A DNA stretch of 64,000 nucleotides from G963662905 sp963676725 (lineage in GTDB: Bacteria; Bacteroidota; Bacteroidia; Bacteroidales; WRLA01): NCBI GenBank assembly GCA_963676725.1, contig OY781463.1:1240001-1304000 (forward strand), in the 5' to 3' direction. Of this stretch, positions 38,900-47,858 are shown piece after piece; the first letter of the stretch is position 1, and each line of letters opens with the position of its first letter. The notes under the pieces are model-generated. The model was not told the DNA's origin, searched no databases, and saw only the letters and a program-made list of their open reading frames with translations. Position numbers and translations under genes: made by a program.

Positions 38900-39808
38900 C
38901 TAACAGTCTTTTGATTCGTCGCTTTTTTGGATGCGAATACTCTGCTGCCATAAAATTCCCCCAACAATAATCGCCAGCCCAACAATACTTGCTGGGGTTA
39001 TTGTTTCGCCCACAATCAATGCAATAAATATGAGTGAAATAAAAGGGGAAAGGTAAATCAGGTTCCCAGTGCGCGCAGTGTTTTTTGAGTAGGTTAATGC
39101 TGTAAGCCACAGATAAAAAGTCAGGCCCATTTCGAAAATACCAATATATATGCTGCCCAAAAATCCTTTTGATTCCGGCATCAAATCCTGATGCTTAGAT
39201 AATTGATATATAAGGATATAAATAAATCCAAACATAAAATTAAGCATGAGTTTACTCTCATTTTTGCGTAAATCTTTGATGTTTAATATCCAGTATAAAG
39301 ACCATAGAATGGCGCCAAGCAGTATAAAAACAATCCCTTTGATGCTGCTCATGCCCTCAAAACTAAAACTCCCTTGGGTAGAGATAACGATTAAACCTAA
39401 AAAGCTCAGGGATATGGCTAGCAAACGGAGAAGCGAAAGTTTTTCTTTGAGAAAAAGAGCGGACATAAGCACCAAAATAATAGGCCAGATATAGTTGAGC
39501 GTGCCTGCTTCCTGCGCTGGGAGCAGACCGTAGGCTTCAAAGAGCAAGAGATAGAAGAGAAAAGGGTTGATAAAGCCCATCAGCGCACTGCGGCCAATTT
39601 CTTTTAAATTATTTTGACGGAAAATATCCGCTCCGGATTTTATCCAGGAAAAAATCAATAAAAACAATAATGCACTTGCATTTGCCCAAAAAAGCATTTG
39701 CCCGCTTGTCGCATAGCCTAATGTGATTTTTGTGGCGCTGCCAATTGTACTCCAGCAAAGTACTGATAATAAGGCGAAAATTAATGCTTTTCTATTGTCT
39801 TTCTTCAT
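38900..39808 (-). CDS. EamA/DMT-family transporter
   Basis: Inner-membrane protein of 302 aa with about ten hydrophobic helices in two EamA repeats. The repeats end near GTLNYIWPIILVLMSALFLKEKLSLLRLLAI and TGNLIYLSPFISLIFIALIVGETITPASIVGLAIIVGG. These glycine/proline-rich segments with K/E-x-L/I are typical of the drug/metabolite exporter superfamily. The substrate is unknown; relatives export amino acids, nucleobases or aromatic compounds. It is a single gene with no operon partner. Confidence 0.9.
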   Translation of the reverse strand: MKKDNRKALIFALLSVLCWSTIGSATKITLGYATSGQMLFWANASALLFLLIFSWIKSGADIFRQNNLKEIGRSALMGFINPFLFYLLLFEAYGLLPAQEAGTLNYIWPIILVLMSALFLKEKLSLLRLLAISLSFLGLIVISTQGSFSFEGMSSIKGIVFILLGAILWSLYWILNIKDLRKNESKLMLNFMFGFIYILIYQLSKHQDLMPESKGFLGSIYIGIFEMGLTFYLWLTALTYSKNTARTGNLIYLSPFISLIFIALIVGETITPASIVGLAIIVGGILWQQSIRIQKSDESKDC

Positions 39809-39937
39809 ATTGGAAAATGAATGCCAAAGGTCGTAATTTCTTTAAAACGAAAGCATGACGAAGTGAAATGAATCATGCATATATTGAGAAGGACTTTTTT
39901 TGAAAAACAAAGAAAAGAGTAATTTATAAGAATATTA

Positions 39938-40051
39938 CCCTAACTTTGATACAGAAATGCATCAAATTAACCCTAACTTTGATACAGAAACGCATTAGAT
40001 TAACCCTAACTTTGATACAAATACCTCAAAAAATTAACCTAACTTTGTGCT
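39938..40051. repeat. Four 33-bp direct repeats upstream of the AAA/DUF4143 gene
   Basis: CCCTAACTTTGATACA recurs at 39938, 39971 and 40004, with a weaker fourth copy, CCTAACTTTGTGC, from 40038. The period is exactly 33 bp. The last copy ends about 20 bases before the ATG at 40072, so the repeats fill the promoter region. The period of about three helical turns suits a row of protein-binding sites on one DNA face, possibly an autoregulatory operator. Confidence 0.85.
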
Positions 40052-40071
40052 AAATATAAAGATAATACACT

Positions 40072-41412
40072 ATGTTTAACAGAGAAGCATTGAAGGAATT
40101 AAAGAAGTGGAAGGAATCTGAGAACCGAAAGCCTCTTATTCTTAGGGGCGCGAGGCAGGTGGGGAAAACTAGTTTAGTGAAATTATTCGCCAAGCAGTTC
40201 GATATCTTTATCAATATGAATTTGGAACATCGAGAGGAAGAGGCCCTCTTTGATAAATCTTCGTCAGTAAGAGAGTTGTTTGATGCCATATGTTTCATAA
40301 AAAATATTCAGCCAAAAAGTAATCAAACGGTTCTTTTGTTGATTGATGAAATACAAAATTCGTCGGAAGCGGTAAAGCAGTTGCGGTATTTTTATGAAGA
40401 TTTGCCTGAATTATTTGTAATTGCTGCCGGATCATTGTTGGAAACGCTGATTGATAAGCAGATTCATTTTCCTGTGGGGCGTGTGGAATTTTTTCCAATT
40501 CGACCTGTTAGTTTTACTGAATTTCTTGCTGCAATCAATGAAGCACAAGCTCTTCAAATGATACATCAGCTATCGGTGCCTGATTATGCGCATCAAAAAC
40601 TATATCAGCTATTTAATCAATATACGTTTATCGGAGGGATGCCTGAAGTTGTAGCATTTTATGCTCAAAAGAGACAATTCACAGGTCTGCAAAATATTTA
40701 TGACTCCTTGCTTACAAGTTATCTAGATGATGTGGCTAAGTATGCAAAAAATAGTAGTCAGGAGCATATCATCAGACATGTGATCAGGAGTTCATTTTAT
40801 GAAGCCGGTGATCGAATTAAATTTACTGGTTTTGGGAAATCAAGTTTTAAGTCCAGGGAGATAGGCGAAGCCTTAAGGATACTTGAAAAATCCATGCTCT
40901 TACAATTAGTATATCCTGTTACTTCTGCTTTGCTGCCTTTACTGCCGGATAAACGAAAGTCTCCAAAATTGATGATGCTGGATATTGGGCTGGTGCTGCA
41001 TTTTGCTGCTATTCAAACGGATATATTGAAATCAAATATGATTCAAAAAGGGTTTGAGGGGAAAGTAAATGAATTAGTTGTTGGGCAAGAACTTCTTTCA
41101 CTTATGCCTTCTGTTCGTTCACAGCTTCATTTTTGGACTCGCAAGAAAAAAACATCAAATGCTGAAGTAGATTTCGTGTACCCATGGAATGATATGCTTG
41201 TTCCTTTGGACGTTAAGTCAGGAGAAAGTGGTCGATTAAGATCGCTTCACCTTTTTATGGAACAGGCACCGCATAAGCTTGCCGTGCGTGTATATGGCGG
41301 AAAATTTTCCGTGGAGGAGCATTTAAGCTTAGAAGGAAAACCATATCGCTTAATAAATATCCCATTTTACCTTTTGAGTCAATTGAATGATATACTAAAA
41401 AAGCATTGTTGA
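40072..41412 (+). CDS. AAA ATPase with DUF4143 domain
   Basis: 446 aa. The N-terminal AAA domain has Walker A LILRGARQVGKTSLVKLFA (near residue 30), Walker B TVLLLIDEIQNS (near 92) and a sensor-like ELFVIAAGSLLE. The C-terminal DUF4143 part contains FEGKVNELVVGQELL and FWTRKKKTSNAEVDFVYPWNDMLVPLDVKSG, a pattern (E...D...D-x-K) compatible with the PD-(D/E)XK nuclease-like fold reported for this family. The function is unproven. Such genes are often multicopy in Bacteroidota and may be mobile or selfish. It stands alone, with a special promoter region of four 33-bp repeats. Confidence 0.9.
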   Translation: MFNREALKELKKWKESENRKPLILRGARQVGKTSLVKLFAKQFDIFINMNLEHREEEALFDKSSSVRELFDAICFIKNIQPKSNQTVLLLIDEIQNSSEAVKQLRYFYEDLPELFVIAAGSLLETLIDKQIHFPVGRVEFFPIRPVSFTEFLAAINEAQALQMIHQLSVPDYAHQKLYQLFNQYTFIGGMPEVVAFYAQKRQFTGLQNIYDSLLTSYLDDVAKYAKNSSQEHIIRHVIRSSFYEAGDRIKFTGFGKSSFKSREIGEALRILEKSMLLQLVYPVTSALLPLLPDKRKSPKLMMLDIGLVLHFAAIQTDILKSNMIQKGFEGKVNELVVGQELLSLMPSVRSQLHFWTRKKKTSNAEVDFVYPWNDMLVPLDVKSGESGRLRSLHLFMEQAPHKLAVRVYGGKFSVEEHLSLEGKPYRLINIPFYLLSQLNDILKKHC

Positions 41413-41491
41413 TCTGGATAGTATTTCCTTTTATGAGATTTTATTGACTATTTACAGGATTTGTGTTTTTTGCTTTTAATGAAAACAAATC

Positions 41492-43018
41492 CTATTTACC
41501 AGCAATATTTGCCCATTCAGGAAATGTTTGGAGCTCAATACTAAAGACGTAAGTTCCAAGCCACCAGGTCATTAATGTGATAATAATTGCTCCTAAAACA
41601 TTCAGGACAAATCCATTACGTGCCATTTGTGCAATAGATAATTGACCGGTACCAAACACAATGGCATTTGGTGGCGTGGCAACGGGCAGCATAAAGGCCA
41701 TACTTGCCGAAAGTGTTGCCGGTATCATAAACAGCAATGGATTTGTTTCTGTCGTAATGGCTAATCCGGCCAAAATTGGTAATAGCATTTCGGTTGTGGC
41801 CGTATTGCTTGTAAGTTCTGTCAAGAAAGTGGTCATTAGAGCAATTGCAAATATTACAATAATTGGGTTTGTGTCTCCGATCCATTCCAATTGCTCCCCA
41901 AACCACAGTGATAATCCGCTTTCTTTGAAGCCGGCAGCCAGGGCAAAACCACCGCCAAAGAGCAATACAATGCGCCAGGGTAGTTGACGCGCTGTGCTCC
42001 AGTCCATTAGTTTTGCTTTTCCCTGTCGGGATGGTAGAGCAAACAGCAGAATGGCAGATGCAATTGCAACAGTGCCATCATTAATAAATGTGGGGTCAGG
42101 AAAGAGCTCCGACCATCCCGGAATGGAAAGAGCTCCGAAATTAAGCTTCGACCGAAATAACCATAAAAATGCTGTTGCAGCAAAAATGATCAGGATTTGT
42201 TTCTCTGCAATGCTTGTTTTGCCTAATTTTAAGTATTGCCTTTGGAGCACTGAACGATCGAATGATGACCAAGCCTTTTTGTTTTTCGGACGAAAAAGAA
42301 GGTAAAGATACAACCATACAATAAAAAAGAAAAGTGCGCTTATCGGTAGGGCAAAAAGGAACCATTGAGCAAAAGTGATTTCCGGTGCAGTAGGAAAATA
42401 AATTTGGAAAATACGAGCAAAACTAAGATTGGGCGGAGTGCCTACAAGCGTTGCCATTCCACCAATTGAAGCCGAATAAGCAACGCCAAGAAGCAGGGCA
42501 ATAGAAAAGCGGTTTACTGATCTCTCGGGAAGATTTTCACGCAATTCGCCAATAATCGACATCAGGATTGGAATCATCATCATGGCTGTGGCTGTATTGG
42601 AAATCCACATGCTGAGAAATGCTGTTGCGAGCATAAAACCGAATAAAATACGTCCGGCAGACGCACCTGTAACTAAAAGGATTTTTAATGCAATGCGTTT
42701 GTGTACATTCCACTTTTGCATGGATAAAGCAATAATAAAGCCACCGATAAAAAGGAAAATAACATGATTAAAATAAGTGGAAGATACTGTGCGTCCATTC
42801 ATTACGCCGAATGCCGGAAAGAGAACAACAGGCAAAAGCGATGTTACGGCAAGAGGGACAGCTTCAGTAATCCACCAGAAAGCCATCCAAAGTGCAATGG
42901 CCGCCGTAGCGCTAACCGCCCTGTTTCCCGGCTCTAACTCAAAACAAAAATAAATCGTTAGGGCGAGTGTTGGCCCGATTATGATATATAGGTTTTTTCT
43001 GCTGATAATTGTCGCCAT
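41492..43018 (-). CDS. SLC13/DASS-family sodium:anion symporter
   Basis: Inner-membrane transporter of 508 aa with about eleven to twelve helices. Two inverted-repeat signatures hold the sodium- and carboxylate-binding Ser-Asn-Thr motifs: MWISNTATAMMMIP (about residue 140) and LTSNTATTEMLLP (about 410). It begins with a PGNRAVSATAAIALWMAFWWITEAVPLAVTSLLPVV helix pair typical of the family. Dicarboxylates such as succinate, citrate or sulfate are likely substrates and cannot be distinguished here. The neighbouring genes give no metabolic hint. Confidence 0.92.
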   Translation of the reverse strand: MATIISRKNLYIIIGPTLALTIYFCFELEPGNRAVSATAAIALWMAFWWITEAVPLAVTSLLPVVLFPAFGVMNGRTVSSTYFNHVIFLFIGGFIIALSMQKWNVHKRIALKILLVTGASAGRILFGFMLATAFLSMWISNTATAMMMIPILMSIIGELRENLPERSVNRFSIALLLGVAYSASIGGMATLVGTPPNLSFARIFQIYFPTAPEITFAQWFLFALPISALFFFIVWLYLYLLFRPKNKKAWSSFDRSVLQRQYLKLGKTSIAEKQILIIFAATAFLWLFRSKLNFGALSIPGWSELFPDPTFINDGTVAIASAILLFALPSRQGKAKLMDWSTARQLPWRIVLLFGGGFALAAGFKESGLSLWFGEQLEWIGDTNPIIVIFAIALMTTFLTELTSNTATTEMLLPILAGLAITTETNPLLFMIPATLSASMAFMLPVATPPNAIVFGTGQLSIAQMARNGFVLNVLGAIIITLMTWWLGTYVFSIELQTFPEWANIAGK

Positions 43019-43117
43019 AGGAAAAGTATAAGCCTCCCCGAAAGTACTAAAAATCGTAGAAAAACCGACTATTCCCTTGAAATTTGATGAGCGATGACAG
43101 GATTTCTGATGAATTCC

Positions 43118-44100
43118 TTAAAAGAGGATATGAAGCACTTCTTCTAAGCTCGTATTTTTGATATAGTTATCTATTTCAAATTCGGAAAGTTTTTCTTTTA
43201 CAGAGTGATAATCATGTGGTGTTCCTTCCAATGCATGCTCAAGTTCTGCAGGATCGGAATGGTTAAAGAAATCCCCGAAAATTTTTGCTTCGGTTATAAG
43301 CCCATTCACTACATTCAAATCGAATTCGACAAAACCACCGGTGGTTTTTGCCAGTTTGCGCAGGCTGTATTTGGGTGATTGCCCAAAGTTCCATTCCCAC
43401 TTATCGTAACGCTCCGATTTAATCTTATTTATTCCCTTAATATCCTCATCCGTAAGTGTATATGCGACAGCTTCTGAATACATTTCCAGAATGTGATCCA
43501 TCAGAAGGTCTTTAAAACCAAGGACATTCATATTGTTTTTCAAATGTTCGGAGATATTGGTAACACGGCTTCGTACCGATTTTACGGCTTTATCCTGAAT
43601 TTGAGCGGATCCACTTTTAAAGCAGCGCTTAAATCGGCTATTTTACTGGAAAACAATAAAGTGCCATGGTGTAATATGCGATTTTTATGCACATGCTCTG
43701 CATTGCCGGAGAATTTTAATCCATTAATAACTAAATCATTTCGCCCTTGAAATTCAGCATTTATGCCCATTTTTAGGAGTACTTCCAGAATGGGGAGGGT
43801 GTATTTATGGAAATCAATAAGCTGTTCGTCGCTGTTTCCGCTTTTGATGAATGTAAAATTTAAATTGCCTAGATCATGAAATACAGCACCACCCCCGGAA
43901 AGTCGGCGCACCACATTAATATTATTATCTTTTACGTATGCGGCATTGATTTCCGCTTGTGTATTTTGGTGTTTCCCAACAATAATACTGGGTTCATTGC
44001 GCCATAAAATAAAACAATCTTCCGTACGCTTTTTTAAAAAATATTCTTCAGTGGCAAGGTTAAATTGAGGTTTGGTGGACTCTAAATATATACAAAGCAT
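43118..44100 (-). pseudogene. lplA: Lipoate-protein ligase A, frameshifted
   Basis: The N-terminal part (44100-43582) carries the family motifs IIVGKHQNTQAEIN, VVRRLSGGGAVFHDLGNLNFTF, GLKFSGNAEH and ILHHGTLLFS. It runs out of frame near 43594-43600 and stops at FRIKP. In the next frame the expected sequence resumes as QDKAVKSVRSRVTNISEHLKN and continues to 43118 with the C-terminal accessory domain (YDKWEWNFGQSPKYS). Inserting one C (TTCAGG to TTCCAGG) restores a single protein of about 327 aa, the usual LplA length. The active enzyme would attach scavenged lipoate to 2-oxoacid dehydrogenases and glycine-cleavage H protein. No slippery heptamer is visible, so programmed frameshifting is unlikely. 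Confidence 0.85.
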
Positions 44101-44152
44101 TTTATTCTTTTTAGTAGATTTTTATAGATAACAACTCAGGTTATATTAAGTT

Positions 44153-44761
44153 TTAGATTCTGAAAGCACTTACCACTGTGTAAAGCGTCGCAATTCCAAT
44201 TGGGATTAGCATAAGCCAAGCAATATATTCAGGGAAAAAGAATGCGCTTAGGATACAAATGGCACATATTTTAAAAGCTAAAGAGGCATTTTTTTGAAAT
44301 TGTTCGATTTTTCGCGGATCGGCTTTATCCAGATTTGGAATATTTGGTTCTGTATTGCGCAGCATTAAAGCGATAATATAAAAAAGTGCGCCCAATAATA
44401 GTGGTAAAACTCTTTGAATATCAATATGATAACCTAAATTATATAAAATGCCGTACAAATAAGTCAGATACATGAATACCATCAGAATAATAAACATGAA
44501 ATGATAGTATTTGGCAAATTTTGTCCCTGAGAATTTTGAGGGATCCATCATAGGAATTACCCTATGGAGAAAAATAAAAATGATGGAGAGCATGGGAACA
44601 AAAATGAGTCCAGCTGTTTTTGACATAAATCCATCTGCGACCCCTTGTGCATTCCAATGTGTGGCCATTTCATCGGGGAGCTGTGGGGCAAAATATAGAG
44701 CTGTTGCCCACATAAGCGCCCAGATGATTATTATAATGCTAAAGGCGAAATTGGTTTTCAT
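44153..44761 (-). CDS. DUF1648/SdpI-like membrane protein
   Basis: 202 aa with about six hydrophobic segments. The N-terminal LPDEMATHWNAQGVADGFMSK (residues about 29-49) is the DUF1648 signature found in SdpI-type immunity proteins and many uncharacterised membrane proteins. The following helices fit a permease-like bundle without known transport motifs. There is no adjacent toxin gene or regulator, so an immunity role should not be assumed. It is divergent from the diacylglycerol kinase gene (66 bp between). Confidence 0.8.
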   Translation of the reverse strand: MKTNFAFSIIIIIWALMWATALYFAPQLPDEMATHWNAQGVADGFMSKTAGLIFVPMLSIIFIFLHRVIPMMDPSKFSGTKFAKYYHFMFIILMVFMYLTYLYGILYNLGYHIDIQRVLPLLLGALFYIIALMLRNTEPNIPNLDKADPRKIEQFQKNASLAFKICAICILSAFFFPEYIAWLMLIPIGIATLYTVVSAFRI

Positions 44762-44827
44762 TGCGTTTTTATTCTTATTTTCGTTTTTTATTCAACTACA
44801 AATAACGGAATTTTTCATTTTATAATA

Positions 44828-45211
44828 ATGGTAAAAAAAAATTTTCATCCATACAAAAGGCTTCAGAGTTTTCGCTATGCTTTCCGTGGGCTTCGGTATG
44901 GGTTTCATAATCAAGTGAATATATGGATTCATCTTCTAATGGCCATTCTTGTTGCTCTATGTGGGTTTTATTTTTCCATCACAAACGGCGAGTGGATTGC
45001 GATTCTTCTATGCATAGGTTGTGTTATTAGCGCTGAGCTTTTTAATACAGCATTGGAATACTTAGTTGACTTGGTTTCGCCTGATTATCACCCACTTGCC
45101 GGTAAGGTGAAGGATATTGCTGCCGGCGCTGTATTGATTATTTCCATTATTGCAGCAGCAGTGGGTTTGTTGATTTTTATTCCACGTATATTAGAAATGG
45201 GCTTAGTATGA
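44828..45211 (+). CDS. dgkA: Diacylglycerol/undecaprenol kinase, DgkA family
   Basis: Small integral membrane kinase of 127 aa with three transmembrane helices. The catalytic signature SAELFNTALEYLVDLVSPDYHPLAGKVKDIAAGAVL (about residues 70-106) matches the Gram-positive-like branch that phosphorylates undecaprenol as well as diacylglycerol. The start is the ATG preceding KKNFHPYKRLQSFRYAFRG, an amphipathic N-terminal helix typical of the family. Its stop overlaps the next gene by 4 bp (ATGA), indicating translational coupling to the sugar kinase. Confidence 0.93.
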   Translation: MVKKNFHPYKRLQSFRYAFRGLRYGFHNQVNIWIHLLMAILVALCGFYFSITNGEWIAILLCIGCVISAELFNTALEYLVDLVSPDYHPLAGKVKDIAAGAVLIISIIAAAVGLLIFIPRILEMGLV

Positions 45212-46053
45212 TTCTAATCGTAGATAGTGGTTCCACAAAAACTGATTGGGTGTACCTGAAAGGGGAGAAGCGTTTTGATGCCAAAACCGGAGGCTTTAAT
45301 CCAAATTATTTCCCAATTGAAACTTTGTATTCGATTTTTAAAACGGCTTTACCTGAGGAAGTTGATCCTCGGGAAGTGAAGACTATTTTTTATTATGGTT
45401 CGGGTTGTGCAGCAAAGGAAAATCAGGAAAAGGTAGCCACTGCTTTAGGTGTGAAATTTACGGAGGCTGATATCAATGTGGCGAGTGATTTATTGGGAAC
45501 AGCCAGGTCTTTGTGTGGGCAATCGGAAGGGGTGGCCTGCATTCTTGGAACAGGCTCAAATTCGTGTTTTTATGATGGCGCCCTCATCACTAAGAATGTA
45601 AAAAGTCTAGGCTGGATTCTTGCAGATTATGGAAGCGGGACCCATATTGGTAAAACTTTAATAACACATTGGTTGTTGGGCACATGCCCCGACGAGATAT
45701 CAAAGGCGCTTGAGGACGAATATTCCCTCACTCCTGATTTTGTTCTAAAACGTATTTATCAGCAGAATGCTGCAAATCAATATCTTGCTCAGTTTAGTCG
45801 TTTTGTTAAGAAGAAGATCGACCACCCATTTTTGATAAAGCTGGTAGAGGAATCTTTTGATTTATTTATACATCATCAAATAGTCCCCTATAAAGTGGAA
45901 CCTGCTGTTCCGGTGCATTTTTGTGGCTCCGTTGCATTGAGTTTTCAAGAAATTTTAAGAAAATCTTTAGCTGATTATCAATTAAGTATGGGCAGTGTTT
46001 TAAGGTTACCTATGGATGGTTTGATCGATTTTCATCATCCCGTCAGGAAATAG
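45208..46053 (+). CDS. BadF/BadG-type ATPase, N-acetylglucosamine-kinase-like
   Basis: Predicted sugar kinase of the actin/hexokinase fold, 281 aa. The phosphate-1 motif LIVDSGSTKTDWVYL is at the N terminus, GCAAKENQEK and VASDLLGTARSLCG follow, and ACILGTGSNSCFYDG (about 110-124) with LGWILADYGSGTHIGK is diagnostic for this BadF/N-acetylglucosamine kinase group. It may recycle amino sugars from peptidoglycan or glycans. It overlaps dgkA by 4 bp and is followed after 75 bp by a nucleoside kinase. Confidence 0.87.
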   Translation: MILIVDSGSTKTDWVYLKGEKRFDAKTGGFNPNYFPIETLYSIFKTALPEEVDPREVKTIFYYGSGCAAKENQEKVATALGVKFTEADINVASDLLGTARSLCGQSEGVACILGTGSNSCFYDGALITKNVKSLGWILADYGSGTHIGKTLITHWLLGTCPDEISKALEDEYSLTPDFVLKRIYQQNAANQYLAQFSRFVKKKIDHPFLIKLVEESFDLFIHHQIVPYKVEPAVPVHFCGSVALSFQEILRKSLADYQLSMGSVLRLPMDGLIDFHHPVRK

Positions 46054-46128
46054 TAAACAGCATAATTTGCTGACTGACTGGTGGTTGTATAGCTATTAGA
46101 GTGTTGTGAATTTAAAAAAGAAAAAATT

Positions 46129-47805
46129 ATGAAAAAATATTTTAGGGAAGATGTGCGGATTTTATGTCAGGATACCGGCCAAGCTATTTATTATCCTTTT
46201 GGAACCCCGCTCTATGAAATTATTGAAAATCAAGGGATAAAAAGAGAGTTTCCTATTTTAGGTGCTTATGTCAATAATAAACTCAGGGAATTGAGTTACC
46301 GGATTTTTAAACCAAAAATTATTCGGTTTACCGATATAACAAGCTCAGATGGTCGGAGGATGTATTATCGTTCGCTCTCTTTTGTACTGTTTAAAGCGGT
46401 GAAAGATATCTATCCAAAAGCTGTTTTAAATATTGACCATAGTGTTTCCGGGGGGATTTATTGTGAAGTGGAAAATGGGCATCAGCTCGATGCGGAAGCT
46501 ATTGCAGCAATTCGGCAGCGTATGGCCGAAATTATCGAAAAAGATCTTCCTTTTGAACGTTCTGAATTGCCAACCAAAGATGCTATTGAATTGTTCGTCG
46601 AAAATGGTTTATACGACAAATCGAGATTGCTTGCTGGTAGACGGGATTTATTTACATCTGTTTATCGATTGGATAATCGGATTAACTATTTTTATGGTCA
46701 TTTGGTGCCTTCAACCGGCTACTTAAAGGTTTTTGGTTTGGATGCCTATTATGATGGATTGATCCTTAGAATGCCTGACCCGAATAATCCTGAGCAGCTC
46801 TCACCCATGAAAAAGCAGCCAAAATTATTTCATATTTTTCGGGAACATAAAGAATGGGCAAGGCTTATCGATGGCTCGCATGTTGGCCAGTTGAATGAAC
46901 AATTGAAATTGAGTAAAGCCAGTGAGTTTATTAAAATGGCGGAAGCTTTGCATGAGAAAAAAGTAGTGCGTATTGCGGAAGAAATTGAAGCCTGTAGCCA
47001 AGATGTGAAACTCGTTCTGATCAGTGGGCCGTCTTCCTCAGGGAAAACAACATTTAGTAAACGGCTCGCTATTCAATTAAAAGTCGCGGGATTAAAACCC
47101 CATGCAATTTCTTTGGACGATTATTTTGTGAACCGGGAGGATAATCCTAAGGATGAAAATGGTGAGTATGATTTTGAAACCATTAAGGCGATTGATATTG
47201 AGTTATTTAATTCAAATATATTGGATTTGATGGCAGGCAAGGAGGTGCAGCTCCCTAAATTTGATTTTACTGAAGGAAAAAGGGTGTACAATGATAATAC
47301 CTTAAAAATTGGGAAAAATGATATTCTGATTGTGGAAGGAATTCATGGACTCAATCCTGAATTAACCGCGCATATTGAGTATAGGCATAAATTTTCTATC
47401 TTTATTTCTGCATTAACCCAGATCAGCATTGACCATCAGAACTATATTCCAACAACGGATAATCGTTTGTTGCGCAGGCTTATACGCGATGCACGCTATC
47501 GGGGCTATTCTGCTTTGGAAACGCTTAGGCGCTGGCCCAGTGTGCGGCGGGGAGAAGAGAAATATATTTTCCCGTATCAGGAAAATGCGGATGTAATGTT
47601 TAACTCTGCTTTATTGTACGAATTGGGTGTGATTAAGAATCTTGCTGTCCCCTTGCTAAAAAGTATTCCTCCTGATGAATTAGAATACAGTGAGGCAACG
47701 CGCTTATTGAAATTTTTATCCTATTTCAAAGAAATTCCGGATCAGGAAATACCACCTACTTCGCTGCTAAGGGAATTTTTATGGGGAAGCAGTTTTACTT
47801 ATTAG
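46129..47805 (+). CDS. Nucleoside (uridine kinase-like) kinase with ThrRS-like N-terminal domain
   Basis: 558 aa. The first about 200 residues have a TGS-like stretch (ILCQDTGQAIYYPFGTPLYEIIE) and the ThrRS/AlaRS second-additional-domain-like segment DHSVSGGIYCEV. A P-loop kinase domain follows: LISGPSSSGKTTFSKRLAIQL (near residue 300), ISLDDYFVNREDNPKDENGEYDFE and DILIVEGIHGLNPELT, all typical of uridine kinase/phosphoribulokinase-type enzymes. This fused architecture is well known in bacteria, although the exact nucleoside is not set. The function of the N-terminal part is unclear because it lacks full synthetase catalytic domains. Confidence 0.9.
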   Translation: MKKYFREDVRILCQDTGQAIYYPFGTPLYEIIENQGIKREFPILGAYVNNKLRELSYRIFKPKIIRFTDITSSDGRRMYYRSLSFVLFKAVKDIYPKAVLNIDHSVSGGIYCEVENGHQLDAEAIAAIRQRMAEIIEKDLPFERSELPTKDAIELFVENGLYDKSRLLAGRRDLFTSVYRLDNRINYFYGHLVPSTGYLKVFGLDAYYDGLILRMPDPNNPEQLSPMKKQPKLFHIFREHKEWARLIDGSHVGQLNEQLKLSKASEFIKMAEALHEKKVVRIAEEIEACSQDVKLVLISGPSSSGKTTFSKRLAIQLKVAGLKPHAISLDDYFVNREDNPKDENGEYDFETIKAIDIELFNSNILDLMAGKEVQLPKFDFTEGKRVYNDNTLKIGKNDILIVEGIHGLNPELTAHIEYRHKFSIFISALTQISIDHQNYIPTTDNRLLRRLIRDARYRGYSALETLRRWPSVRRGEEKYIFPYQENADVMFNSALLYELGVIKNLAVPLLKSIPPDELEYSEATRLLKFLSYFKEIPDQEIPPTSLLREFLWGSSFTY

Positions 47806-47858
47806 TAAGAGTTTGATGTCAAATAAGTTCCGTTCAATGAGGGTTTTAGGTTAAAATA

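Noticed and set aside
44153..44761. SdpI-type toxin immunity protein
   Set aside because: Only the DUF1648 signature is shared. There is no toxin or sdpR-like regulator next to it, so the immunity role is not supported.
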